From: Saturnia japonica
Lineage: Eukaryota > Arthropoda > Insecta > Lepidoptera > Saturniidae
Length of the DNA: 64,000 nucleotides
Reading direction: 5' to 3'
Assembly (NCBI GenBank): GCA_033032175.1
Contig: CM065323.1
Coordinates: forward strand, 16,616,001-16,680,000
The notes beneath the pieces were generated by a model that was not told where the DNA came from, searched no databases, and saw nothing but the letters and a program-made list of their open reading frames with translations. Of this stretch, positions 1 through 10,990 are shown piece by piece. The first letter of the stretch is position 1; every line of letters begins with the position of its first letter. A program made the translations under genes and the position numbers.

Positions 1-310
1 GTTTACTTAGCGTACGCTATTTAAGCGCCGAAGTGATTCACCATGATCAGTTTTTGTAGTTGCGTGGAATCCTAATTATTTTTCTAAAATAAAAGTAACC
101 TAAGTTATTCCGTATAATATCAGCTATCTACCAGTGAAAGTCCCGTCAAAATCAGTCCAACCATTTCGGAGATTATCCGGAACAAACAAACAGACAGACA
201 AAATATTTTAAAAAGTTTTTTTTTTGGTATAGGTATCGTTTATACTTTCATATGCATTTAGTAAAAAGCAACTGTTATTTTGACATTACAAACAGACACT
301 TCAAATTTAT
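1..310 (+). repeat. Dispersed repeat family B, left part cut by window edge
   Basis: Matches five other stretches in this window (13861, 30473, 31040, 38740 and 58430 regions). Shared landmarks are a phrase on a Taylor-made 'fluid' of motifs: TTACTTAGCG-like start, CCGTCAAAATC, TTTCGGAGATT and ACTTTCATATGCATTTA. Complete copies begin with a CGCGGCTTCGCTCACG-type motif, so this copy starts inside the element. No protein is encoded. A non-LTR (RTE-like) tail or a non-autonomous derivative is my inference; the family name is not known to me. Confidence 0.6.
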
Positions 311-429
311 TCATTGTGTAGATGTTGGCCATTCTACGGTGGTATTTCATGAACATTTCTTTAACGAGCGGTTTTCCTCACGTCCTTTTTTTCCTTCACC
401 GAAATCTGATAATACTACGAATAAAACCC

Positions 430-628
430 AAGATGCTTTTGGCGGGTTCTTGACCTGTCATGAAGTGATGTTTTATTTTACTTCATAAACTTATTTTATT
501 TGACCCTATATAATATAATTTGGGCGGCACTTTACTTGGTGTAGTTTGATTATTCTAGGAATATGCATTTTAAGTTGCCACAAAAACTCCTTGGACAATT
601 TTAACAAGGATGCTGCCATCTTGTTATA
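430..628 (-). repeat. Short dispersed repeat family D, copy 1
   Basis: On the minus strand it runs from TAACAAGATGG to the GGCGGG motif seen at about 436 on the plus strand. Four related copies lie at 7926, 23917, 37231 and 42640. About 200-220 bp, non-coding, probably a non-autonomous mobile element; its ends are not clear inverted repeats. Confidence 0.5.
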
Positions 629-729
629 TAATTGCAAATTACAAGAATAATTACAAATATATTCTATTCACGTAACATTTGCAGAAATTCGAATAAACAT
701 ATTAATGACCATTGAATGGTTTTGGATTG

Positions 730-1042
730 AATTAATGATGGTTAAATTGTAGCGTGTACGAACATCGTGTCGATCGACGTGAGTTCGAATCCCTGTAAAG
801 AGCTCGAGCGTTCGGTGAAGGAAAACATCGTGATGAAACCATTGCATGGTGGTAGGGCTTTTTCTAATGCATGCCTGGCTAGCTAACACCCTTAAGTTGA
901 AAATCTGTCGCCAAATACCAATAGGTGTGTTCCGGCAACTGCACTTGAGAAACAGTCTTCCACTAGGCTTAGATGCTACCATCTTGTGCCACATCGCCAT
1001 ATAAGATCAGATGAGATTGTGGCCAAACAGTAAAACCTATAA
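730..1042 (+). mobile_element. tRNA-derived SINE (family A), near full length
   Basis: The left end is a tRNA-like head with a B-box-like GAGTTCGAATCCC after a GATCGACGTG motif. It is followed by the body shared by about eleven copies in this window: AACATCGTGATGAAACC, CTAGCTAACACCC, AATAGGTGTGTTCCGG, CACTTGAGA and a GAGATTGTGGCC end. Pol III promotion from the A/B boxes and mobilisation by a LINE are what is known of this class. The frame that covers it on the minus strand is not a gene. Confidence 0.75.
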
Positions 1043-1552
1043 TGAATTTAAAAAAAAACAAATATTTTACTCACAGTCCAGTTAAGCACAACTATATGCA
1101 TGCGAAATACTTTTACTACACAATATTACTTGTAAACATTTCGGTAAATTAACATACATTTCATACAGCGCTATCTATAAAGTTGGGGCAAATGAAAACT
1201 TTATACAAATAAGAAAAGACTGCTCAAAATATTCGACACGACACTAAGTGTAATAACTATTTTGGGCCTTTCTTGCCCCATTATTAAGAACCTTCTCTGC
1301 TGATGACAATTATACGAGAAACATTAGAACCACTTACTTCGTCTAGCTAAGAACAATTGTTTAAGCAATGCGCGTCACCGCCGTGTCTGGTGCGAACATT
1401 TGAACCAAAATATATTATATCCTTTAGGCCTTTTTTGTCTTCGAAATTGATAATTACAGTCTTTTGTTAAGAAATATATTGCTTTAACACTAATTGAGTG
1501 ACGAGACGTATAAGCCTGTAAAGAATAATACGGGTTGGTTTTTTTTACAATC
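1043..1552. other. Unique A/T-rich stretch, nothing recognised
   Basis: No splice-bounded coding exon, RNA gene or known repeat was seen on either strand. Confidence 0.4.
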
Positions 1553-1800
1553 TTTATTTTTAGCCTAGTGGTCCCGAGTGCGACTGCAATGCTCGAGGTT
1601 CTGGGTTTGATTCCCAGATCGAGCAAAATGTTATTGGGGTTTTTTCTATGAAATTTTCAGTAGCAGCTTGGAGTTTGGCTTTATGCCCGATTAATGGCAA
1701 TAGGCTCGCACATTATTACATGGGACCTAAAAACATACACGGCGAATTGTGGGTGTATATTTGTGCACCTCTGTCTAACCCTTCGCGGAATAAAGGAATT
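1553..1800 (+). mobile_element. tRNA-derived SINE, second family
   Basis: The head reads like a tRNA: TAGCCTAGTGGTCCCGAGTG (A-box-like) and GGTTCTGGGTTTGATTCCC (B-box). The body holds TTTATGCCCGAT, ACATGGGAC and TGTGCACCTCTG, a pattern I recognise from lepidopteran tRNA SINEs. Only one copy is seen in the window. Short open frames crossing it on both strands are by-products of the element. Confidence 0.65.
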
Positions 1801-2173
1801 ATGTTACTAACACTTTCCTATATAGAACATTTATTTGAATAATTTACATTTCAATGCATTGATATATTCAATAACTCTTTAAAAAAATTAGTCATTGCCA
1901 AATGTGATGTCATTAACAGTTTAGTTAAGTTTAACTTAACTATCCATAGATATTACGATTTTATATTTCTCTTACTTTTTCCTTTTCATAGTTATACTAC
2001 ATTTATATTTAGTAAATAAATTATTATTATTTCTTAATAATCTAATATGGTTTGCGTTGTGTTGTTATATATGAGGAAAATTTATTGGTATATGAGTTTG
2101 TTATTTATGATTAGTTTGAAGCATTATAATCGGTATGTTTCCCTTAAAAATAAATAAATAAATGATGATATAT

Positions 2174-2425
2174 TTTATAGGTTTAGTCTTTAGCTACAGT
2201 TTCATTTGATATTAAATGACGATGTATCCTAAGACAGTTAACACATTACGAAATATAGGGACTGGCTTGGTGATTGATTTTCAACTTGAGGGTGATAGCT
2301 AGCCAGGAGGCGGATATTAGAAAAAGCCCTATCAATATAGTACGGTTTTAATATTCCTTCAGCAAAAGCTTAGGATCATTTCAGAGATTCGAACTCGGGT
2401 TGATCAACGCTATGTCGACGGATGT
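2174..2425 (-). mobile_element. tRNA-derived SINE family A, minus strand
   Basis: Carries the family A body in reverse (GATTTTCAACTTGAGGGTG, TAGCTAGCCAGG) and, toward 2,390, the inverted B-box GATTCGAACTCG. It is clearly diverged from the other copies. Confidence 0.65.
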
Positions 2426-2440
2426 AGGAGTAGAGGAAAA

Positions 2441-2467
2441 TCGAAATCGTAATCGTAATCGAAATCG
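2441..2467 (+). repeat. Short hexamer array (ATCGAA/ATCGTA)
   Basis: Four to five imperfect 6-bp units of the form TCGWAA. A simple tandem repeat next to the SINE head. Confidence 0.7.
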
Positions 2468-2696
2468 TACGTCAGGAATGTTGTGTATAAAATATGTGAA
2501 TACTGAAATGACAGTTGATACAGTAGACAAAAGGAAAACATTTTCTGCCGACCCTACTTAGGTAAATTAGGGCCAGAAGAAGGATTTTTCTATATTGCAT
2601 CGACGCTAGATAGCTTTAGCTGTTTCGATAAAAACACTTCAATAATAAAAAAGGGACATTCTGGTTTCATGTTGATAATTTTTATACAGAATTTTA

Positions 2697-3012
2697 TTCT
2701 AACTAGCGGTTGCCCAATGATCGAAATTCGACCAGCGACTTTTTAATCATAGACTATTTTCTGTTTGACATTTGCAGTATGAACCTAAACAATGAATATT
2801 ATATCACTTGATGTCACTTTTCATTTCAATGGCACTGTTCGGGTTAGGATTCGCAGTATTAATTTATTTAATTTAATATATTACTAACAGATATTATACA
2901 TAAATTTTAGCTTTCTGCACTCCTTCTTCACATAAACTTTAACCATGCCAAATATCACAGTCTTTCGTGCACGCAATACGCTTAAAGTTTTGCTTCACGT
3001 ATTAATATAATG
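2697..3012 (+). repeat. Dispersed repeat family C, copy 1
   Basis: Begins ACTAGCGGTTGCCCAATG and holds GACATTTGCAGTATGAAC, AGCTTTCTGCACTCC and TTTAACCATGCC. Related copies are at 5316, 35250 (minus) and 59516. The copy at 59516 ends in a GATGAT run, which suggests an RTE-type non-LTR tail (inference). Confidence 0.6.
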
Positions 3013-3604
3013 ATTATCTTAAAACTATGTGTACTAGACAAACGTTATTGGGTTATCAATGTGCACCGAATAAGAATATATCATCAACCTGCTGAATTAC
3101 AAACAGTTAGACAGTCAGTTAAACTTTGTTTATAGAAAAGTTGGGTATTCTATTTCCATTTACATTTGAATGTGATTTTTTCCTCTCAGTTCATCGTTTA
3201 AGCCCAAAGCGCAGTGATTAATGGATTTAAGAGAGATTAACATATTTACAATTCAAAATTAGAGAGACTCATTATATCGAAGGGCTTATAAAATATTACT
3301 GGTAAAGCGGGGTTCTAATTTACCGAGCACCTTTTATCAAATAACTCACCTAAAGAAATTATCATACAAAAGATTTGTGTCTTTAAACAAAGGAATTGTA
3401 AAACAAAGTCATTTACAGAGGAAAACAGAAATTTATAAAGGTAATATTAAAATAAGTAATATATTAAAAGTAATGCATAGGAAGTCAGTAGGTAGAGTGT
3501 TCGTCGACCACGTTAATAGACATAGGCTAGAATTCTGCAATAAAACTAAGCTTTGGTGAAGTAAAGTGTAAAAAAGAAGATTTTGTTTTAATTTTAAGAA
3601 GTTA

Positions 3605-3900
3605 GAAAGGTCTTCTTCCTAGCTATATCCCACTTTAGGTGGGCTCGGCTCTCCTAATACTTTGGCGCCAGGTGAATCTGCCCTGGGTTTTCGGGTGAGG
3701 TAGATCTTCCTCCAATAGGAACTTAATCATGCTAGTTCACCACATAGCCGGAGGTCGTCCTCTACCTCTCTTCAGGTAGTTGCAATGCTTTCCTAACTAT
3801 ATCTTCCTCGTCCTTTCGCATCACGTGACCATAACATCTGCGACGGCATCTTGGTTAGTTTGTCTGATATAGGGGCGACTATGAAACTATCGCGAATATA
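3605..3900 (-). pseudogene. LINE fragment (RTE-like reverse transcriptase C-terminus)
   Basis: Read on the minus strand, this stretch yields peptides such as YGHVMRKDEED and ERGRGRPPAM in shifting frames. These resemble the region after the reverse transcriptase domain in RTE-type LINEs (WFGHVMRRDEE...GRGRP). Frameshifts and lack of an upstream domain mark it as a dead 3' fragment. The clade is an inference from the peptide only. Confidence 0.5.
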
Positions 3901-3904
3901 CTAA

Positions 3905-5315
3905 TTTTATACTTTGTCTAGTCTCGTCTTGAAGAAGAAGAAACTTTTCAAGAAGGTTATATCAAAGTCCTGTCACTTGAAGTGAAAGATATAAAAAATG
4001 GTATATAATGCTGTTACAAATAAGGCCTTTGCCACGTTACGAATTCAAACCCTAGAGGGTGATAAAATGCATTTAATTTCACTCAGACAAAGTCTCTGGT
4101 ATAAGTCAGTTTTGTTGATATTACCGAATCACATTGTAAATAAAAGCAGGAGTGAAGGGAAAATAAACTTTTGAGTACATATGAATCCTGCAATACGGTA
4201 TTGGTTTCGCAAGGTTGATCCCAGTTTTCTAATAAATAGGTAGCTCGTATTCTACCTTGTTTATAGTACTCGATACAGATGCCTTTGTAAGTGTATGGTT
4301 ACTACAGTGACAGGTTTCAGCGGAACGTGTAAAGGAGCGGGAAGTAGCGTATTAAAAGTTCATTGTGTAGTCTTAATAAAGAACACAGTCAGTACTTTGT
4401 GGTTTACTTTACAATATTTAGAGGGAAATAAGTTGAGGTTTTTAAGGAACTTAATGTTTTTGCAGGAGTTTTTTTGCATTATTTCGATGGGTACAGTTGT
4501 TTAAGTCTTGTAAGGTAAATTTTTTTTATATAAGAAGCTGGAGGGTAAGGGGAAGGTTTCACTTCAGTTATGAGTCGTATATTATGTAATTTTTTCGAAC
4601 TCAATCAAAATGAAAGGCTGTAAAATCAAAATTCGTTGGACTTGAAGGCACTAATACACAATATAAGAGCCACTTTTGTAGCTTCATTCAGAAACCTTTG
4701 TAAGAGGGAGAGTTAGAAGTTAGGAGTTAGAGATCCAGATAGATGTCCTGTATAAACACAAAGTTAAGAAATATACCTTCTTTTTTTTAATTGTTTTTCG
4801 GCATTGTAACGTCTCTTTTCCGGATGAAAAGTACAACACAATTTAAAAACCGGCAAGCCCACAATGGTCTGAAAGCCTCTGGGCAACTGGATATGACTGG
4901 TTTATCACTATGTGCATGGTGGTCGCGATCCATGACCCAGATCCCCACAACTCCCCTTGATTATTGGATATGATACACCAGATGATCTCGGAATGTGTCG
5001 CCTAACCGTGCCATGATGAATGGAACCTAACCACCCAACAATTGACTTTACACCAACAAATGAAATCAAAATATAATGTAGACTGATAAATAATAACGTC
5101 GAAACATTTGTATCCATATCAAACTTTCCATTGAAGTCTAATAGGCTTAAATAATAAATGCTTTAAAGTGCCTCTAAATTGGCATGGTAACTCAACGTGT
5201 CAAACTGAAACCAAACTGCCCTTTCCATGTGAGAAGGGACGTTTGTTAAAGGCAGTTCGTATATTTAAAATCACTTTACTATGTTTGGTTTAGAATAAAC
5301 CCGATTAGGATTTGT
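3905..5315. other. Long A/T-rich stretch, nothing recognised
   Basis: Only short open frames of unrelated composition are present; none has splice signals or a recognisable domain. Probably intergenic or intronic. Confidence 0.35.
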
Positions 5316-5640
5316 GCAGAAATTCGACCAGCGAGTTTTTGGTGATAAACTATTTTCTGTTTGATATTTGCAGTATCCATAAACAATGAGTATTATCTAC
5401 ATCACTTGCTGTCACTTTTCATTGAGTGCAAATGTCAATATTTTGGGGGGTCTAAGTTCAATGGCACTAGACGCAATTTGCAGTATTAATTTTTTTTATT
5501 TAATATATTAGTAACAGATAATACACATAAATTTTAGCTTTCTGCACTCCTTCTCCATATAAATTTTAACCATGCCTAATCTCACAGTCTTCAGTGCACG
5601 CAATGCGCTTAGAAAGGTACGTTAATACTTCACGTAATAA
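5316..5640 (+). repeat. Dispersed repeat family C, copy 2
   Basis: Aligns along its length with the copy at 2697: AATTCGACCAGCGA, TTGATATTTGCAGTA, AGCTTTCTGCACTCC, AACCATGCC. It retains a GGGGGG tract that is expanded in the copy at 35250. Confidence 0.6.
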
Positions 5641-5772
5641 TATATAGACGTCATCGATAATGACTTCTAAATGTAATAGACTAGCAATTCAATGTAATAA
5701 CTCTCATTTGATAGTTGAAATGTGATCCACGGAGGTTGCTACTACCAATACAAATATACTAAAGGGCAATTT

Positions 5773-5898
5773 TTATAGGTTTTAGCTTAATGGCTGCAAT
5801 CTCAACTGATCTTAAGTGACGATGTGGTTCAATATGGTAACACATTAAGCCTATCTAGTGTTTGACTACAGATTTTAACTTGAGGGTGTTGGTAGACT
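5773..5898 (-). mobile_element. SINE family A, truncated (3' half only)
   Basis: Holds the inverted SINE 3' half (AACTTGAGGGTG at its right end). The tRNA-like head is missing. Confidence 0.55.
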
Positions 5899-6880
5899 CA
5901 AACATCACAGTCACAAGTGATGATAAAAATTTAAACATTTTTAAAAAGTATTTCTATGAAGTCAAGTATGAACGTTCACATTTTTCTTTACGAGAAGCAA
6001 AAGTTTTATTTATCAAAATTTACCCTTCACGCTTCGGATAACACCTAAATTTACTGGAACAGCTATTAAATTATTAATGACACTTGTTTAAATTGATTAA
6101 AATTACTGAACGGGCGAAAAACTTCGCTACTCGGGGTATCAAGATGGTAATGACGTCATTGAAAATATTCGATTTACGTGTCCACGGAATTTACGAGTAT
6201 AATAATCATATAGATAAGTCCAGGGAAAAAAATTCAATCACATTTGATAAGGTTCTACGACGGGGTTAGATAGTAACGCAAGCTTTTGCAAGCATTCAAA
6301 CAGTGTTGAGTTAACTGGTTCGCGATCACCATACACAAAGTGTAATAATACCAACCATATTGGAGCTTAGGTATCTCTGTTTATATTGTATTTTAAGAAT
6401 GTTAATATATATGATTTAGTGGTCATTTGGAATGTAAATTTCAGGATTTTATTTGGTTTTTTTATATATGTATTTTTTTCTTTCGAATAATTTCATATTT
6501 TAACTTAGCAAAGAAGTGAAAGTACTGTAATTTTTTTTAAAGTGAAAACTTCTATAGGAATTCATGTAAAACGTCATCGACATGGTCACGTCACGTGTTA
6601 ACGATTATCAAAAAATATTTTCGTATGTTACTCAATTATATTTTACAAAGTTAGTATTCCTTATTACAAATTATTTTTGCATTTTATTAATTCTAATATT
6701 AATATTAATAATTACATCTATTATTATTAATTCTATGATTTGAAGTTTAGGAAAAATGTTTATAGTTTTAAGTTTTTACTTCTGTCGGCAGTCCTCGTGA
6801 CTGTTTTGAATTTTTTTTGTATTTTAGTGGATTTCCCTTATTTTGGGTGTGTTTTTTTTCTTCATAGAATTAGTATTTGG
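5899..6880. other. A/T-rich stretch, nothing recognised
   Basis: No gene or repeat family was recognised. A 61-codon open frame in it has no features. Confidence 0.35.
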
Positions 6881-7086
6881 CCCCAATCTTACCTGATGGT
6901 GACACGTCATACCTAGTGGGAAGACTAACTCTTAAATGCTACTGCCAAAACATGTCTATCGGTGTTTGGCGACAGATTTTCAACTTGAGGGTGGGCATGC
7001 CATAGTTTTTTCTTGCTCAGGCACATTGCAAGGATTCGAACCCACGTCAACCGATGCGGTGTCTGTACTGAGTCATCAATGCTTCA
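6881..7086 (-). mobile_element. SINE family A, minus strand
   Basis: Contains the inverted body motif GATTTTCAACTTGAGGGTG and the inverted B-box GATTCGAACCCACG. Its middle is shortened by a deletion. Confidence 0.65.
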
Positions 7087-7565
7087 AAACTCTTTGGCTC
7101 CATTAGCTATCCTTTCTACAAGCTACGTGCCCCCACTGCTATTTAAGTAGTCTAAACTCATTTCTGATTCGATCACACAGAGAAACTCCGAGAATAGCAC
7201 TCTCCATTGCCCTCCGAGTGACCTATGTTGAATAATGAAAGTGATATTTTACACATTGTATCGAAAAGTTTAGATCATGAAGTTGCTTGCTAAACATTTA
7301 TGTTTTTTTAGTTAGTTCTCTAGTTAGTCACGGTCGATGTATTTTTTAAAATAATACATTATCACTGTCATCTAGAAATAATTATTAATTTTGTTTTTCA
7401 AACCTTTTATGTCTTTATTTTAGTATATTAATTTCGTCCAAATAATTAAAAAAAAAACAGTTTGATAACATAAAAGAAGTAGACTCTATTAATAATTCTA
7501 ATTCTTATTAATACTTTAAGTATTAGATATAATAATACCTTTTGAAAGGTTAATGGCGTAGGTGA

Positions 7566-7598
7566 TACGGCGTAGCTTGTGCTACGACGTAAGCCGTA
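7566..7598. repeat. Small hairpin with bulge
   Basis: TACGGC-GTAGC pairs with GCTAC-(7-nt bulge)-GCCGTA around a 4-nt loop. It lies in a locally G/C-richer patch within A/T-rich DNA. No function can be assigned. Confidence 0.5.
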
Positions 7599-7925
7599 GT
7601 TCTACGAAAACCCGTCGAAGCAAGCATCCGTCCGGATTTTCGCTCCGAAACTCACGAATGTGTAAGACATTACTTATTTCAAGAAACACCTTATTTACAA
7701 TTTATCTGAGTGTTTTAGTTCTTTTAGAATATTCAATCGGGTGCGAAGTATATTTATTTAGCTTTTTAAAACTTCTTAACAAAAGCAAGTGAAATCTTGT
7801 CTAGGATACGACAATTGAAACTTTAATGAAAACTTTCTAACTCGACAACTAGTTCTCTTTATTGAAACCCATTAGTGTCAATATAGAGTGAATATACAGT
7901 GACCTGTCCCATGATGATTTCAGTG

Positions 7926-8137
7926 TACTAACAAGATGGTGGCCCTTTTGTTAGAACTTTCTAGGGAGTTTTTGGAGCATCTCAAAATTCATGGTCCGTG
8001 TTATTATTTCCAATCCGCTTCACTTGTGCACAATAACCAAGCTTTATTATGGAATCATACAGGTGAAATAAATTTGTGAATAAAAAACAAAAAACACTAC
8101 ATGATCGTTTGAGATCCCGCCCAAAAACTCATTACAG
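7926..8137 (+). repeat. Short dispersed repeat family D, copy 2
   Basis: Runs from CTAACAAGATGGTGGCCC to GATCCCGCCCAAAAACTC. This is the best preserved uninterrupted copy and shows what the mariner at 42841 interrupted. Confidence 0.6.
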
Positions 8138-9170
8138 TCAGAGTTAGCATTCAAGTCAATGTTATTTGCAAACCATAGACATGACATCAAATCAGATCTT
8201 TCAAAATTTCATCACATAATTTGTTTTTATCGACAATTTACATTATAGAGTATTAATTGAAAAATTACATATACTTCCCGATTGCAAAATTTCATAAAAA
8301 TCGGAAAACACGGTCAGACAGACAAAAAAAAGTTGTAATGTCATATTCGTTATCAGTTTCCATTATAATAGACGTCAAGAGATTTAACGAAAAGATTACA
8401 TGTACAGACAGAACTACTGATTTATTAATGTAGATATTACTGTATAAACATGTGGATTTTAAATGGCTCTCCTATATACTTATGTAGATTATTTTCTTAT
8501 CTGTGAGATCACCTTAAAAATTATTTAAAAATAATAGCCTTAGAAAGGCAAAAATTAATATATATTAAATTATTATTTATTACTCTATCGAAAGCATTCA
8601 AAATTTAATTGAATTTTTGGCAGACCGTAGTTTCCAAGCTTCTAAACTTGTTCTACTAAGTACTTATATTACTTTTTGTTGTTTCTACCACAAGAAAGCA
8701 GATGTTAATTAAAATTGAGCGCGTAATCTATTGCATGTTAAATCTGATGGTTTGGTTCGTCATCAGCGACAAATAGTTGATGCCAAATCTTTTCGTCGCA
8801 TCGTCGTATATTTTGTCTTGATTTTGCACTTTATGTTTTATTAGGTTTTTTTATTTCTTATTTTTTGATTTTTTGTTTGTATATCTTTGTGACAATAAAT
8901 ATTTTTTCTTTCTTTCTTTCTATATTTCAATAAATAAAATACATATTGATTTGGACAGCTATATAATAATTACATTCTATTTAACAATGTTTAACGGTTC
9001 ATCGTATAAAATATAGACTTATCCTCAGAGAATACTTGCACTAAAGTAAACTCTAATGGATGGAAAAACACAGTAACGAAGTATATTTGAAAATAATTAA
9101 TAAGGCTTCATTTAGTATCAAATTTCCGCTTCATTAGGTAAAATAATTTTATATATTAAAAAAAATGTGT
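8138..9170. other. A/T-rich stretch with weak repeat traces
   Basis: Around 8,280-8,330 there is a fragment like the insect repeats that carry TTTCATAAAAATCGG and a CAGACAGAC run. Otherwise nothing was recognised. Confidence 0.3.
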
Positions 9171-9440
9171 GCGCCTGTTAGTGATTTTATAACTTCTGAA
9201 CAACTAGACCGATTGAGATCATTTTTACATTATAAATTTCTTTTATCGAGACAATAGTTCATAACTAAGTTGTAAGCGAGACATTAATTACCGAAAAGTG
9301 CAAAATAACTTCTAAATATTGTAAATATAAACAGTATATATAAATTATATTAGGAACTTAAACCTGAACTTAACAAACTTTTACTAGCTGATTCGGTGCG
9401 GCAGAGGTTGTTCATAAGATATAAAATCACTAACAGACGC
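9171..9440. mobile_element. MITE-like element with 34-bp terminal inverted repeats
   Basis: The first 34 bases (from GCGCCTGTTAGTGATTTTAT) are the reverse complement of the last 34 with about three mismatches. The 270 bp between the outer ends has no open frame. The arrangement fits a non-autonomous DNA transposon. Target-site duplications were not clear, so the true ends may lie a few bases out. Confidence 0.6.
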
Positions 9441-10117
9441 AGATTTGACATTACATTAAGTTAATATGCTATAATATAAAGAATATTTAATTTCATAACG
9501 TAAGTATGTATCAATAACTTAAAAAATCATCAGTGGGTCTCAAGTCAGATACGTAAGGATGGAATCGAATTTGTAATTGATTCTATATAGATTAAGTAGA
9601 TTGGACAGTTACTATGTTATTTCGTATAAAAAATTACCTTCAATTTGTATACCAAGAAAATATATAATTTATAATGTAAAATTATAATTATACATTTTAT
9701 ACAAAAACTAAACACAATTAAAGTGCTCACTGCAAAATAATACCTATATATTTTTATGGCAATTTTCATACACTATATATTTCAAAATTTGTTTTTAATA
9801 TTAAATACCTTTTGGTTGTTTGGAGCAACAGGTACATTAATATTTTTAGTTTTACACCTTTCTGAATATTAATTTTGAGAATTAAAATTCGTTGGCCTTA
9901 CTTTTAAGAAAATATTTGGGAAATGTCGATCATGGAAATTATATATTTTTTTAAACGATAATTTTATAAAGAAATGGAATTTATTTCAAAATATATTTTT
10001 TATTATTCCAAGAGAAAAAAACTTAAATTACCGTCCAACATGTTTTTCTAATCAAAAACTATTCTTTCATAATTACCTTAAACAAAATAACTCAAAAGGA
10101 AAATGTTTTTCACTCAC

Positions 10118-10184
10118 CGTGTGAGTCGTCGTAAACTTTTCCGAAGCTACGACGAAGGCTCGACTCTGGGTTGCGATGTTGACT
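10118..10184 (-). other. Predicted non-coding first exon of an unidentified minus-strand gene
   Basis: The minus strand shows an initiator-like CCAGTC at position 10184, exactly 31 bases after the first T of a TATATAAA box. The transcribed stretch lacks a long reading frame and ends at a strong donor (GTGAGT, starting at 10117). I could not find its next exon among the repeats to the left, so the gene body probably lies beyond 1 or was not recognised. The call rests on core-promoter geometry and splice-site quality only. Confidence 0.55.
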
Positions 10185-10207
10185 GGTTTTCCATTGAGGG
10201 ATGATGG

Positions 10208-10307
10208 TTTATATACTAGATGAGGATTGCGGGGGCGAGAGGCGGGACTTCGTCGCGCATACATTTCTCGCTCCGCCCTATTTTGACAACAGCCTGCGAT
10301 GACGTCA
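10208..10307 (-). promoter_or_regulatory. TATA promoter with CRE site
   Basis: TATATAAA occupies 10215 to 10208 on the minus strand and a perfect palindromic cAMP-response element TGACGTCA lies at 10300-10307. Between them is a G/C-rich stretch with GGGCGGAGC. The area stands out in base composition from its A/T-rich surroundings. It would drive the exon at 10118-10184. Confidence 0.55.
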
Positions 10308-10988
10308 CGAATCTATGTCAAGCAGTTAGTGTGCCATAGTTATTTTTATATGACAAACAGGTGATATTAGTATATAATTAGTGGTTTAAAGTAAAAAATG
10401 AACTCTTTGCTACTAACTAGGTACTAATTTATAATAGTCATACACAAAAGTAATATAAAACCTCATGAGGCCTGGCGGGTCAAATACGGTACATCGAAAT
10501 AGAATAAAATTGAATATATTTCTGAAATAATTATATGTATATATCTGTAATGGTTTCTCGGAAACGGTTCCAACTATTTCGATGAAGCTTTGTATTTAGA
10601 TAATGTTTTACATTCCAAGTATACATAGTAGATAGGTATTTTTTTTGTAAGAAACCGAGCAAAACTCGGTCGCCCAGACATTAAAAACATTACTCGTGAA
10701 ACGAAAAGTTATCTCATAGCCAAAATAAAAAAAGTAATAAATTTGACATTTAATATTTTTTCATAGTTCTAGGACATATTAGAGTTAAAAAATTTAGCAG
10801 TTGCACATAAATATGGGAATTTTGAATTTTTATGTCAAGTTCTTAAGAGGGTAACAGATGTATCTAAGATTATGATTAGGCACAATGCGAGAATTACTTA
10901 CTTATTGCTCATCTCAATAATGCAACCTGTAATTTATACACAATGTAAATTATCTTACATTTATGTATTTTGCAGAAGATAATTTAAG
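10308..10988. other. A/T-rich stretch with a degenerate repeat tail
   Basis: Around 10,550-10,680 there is a fragment with GGAAACGGTTCCAACTATTT and an ACCGAG...CTCGGT hairpin, typical of old dispersed repeats. No gene was recognised. Confidence 0.35.
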
Positions 10989-10990
10989 TA

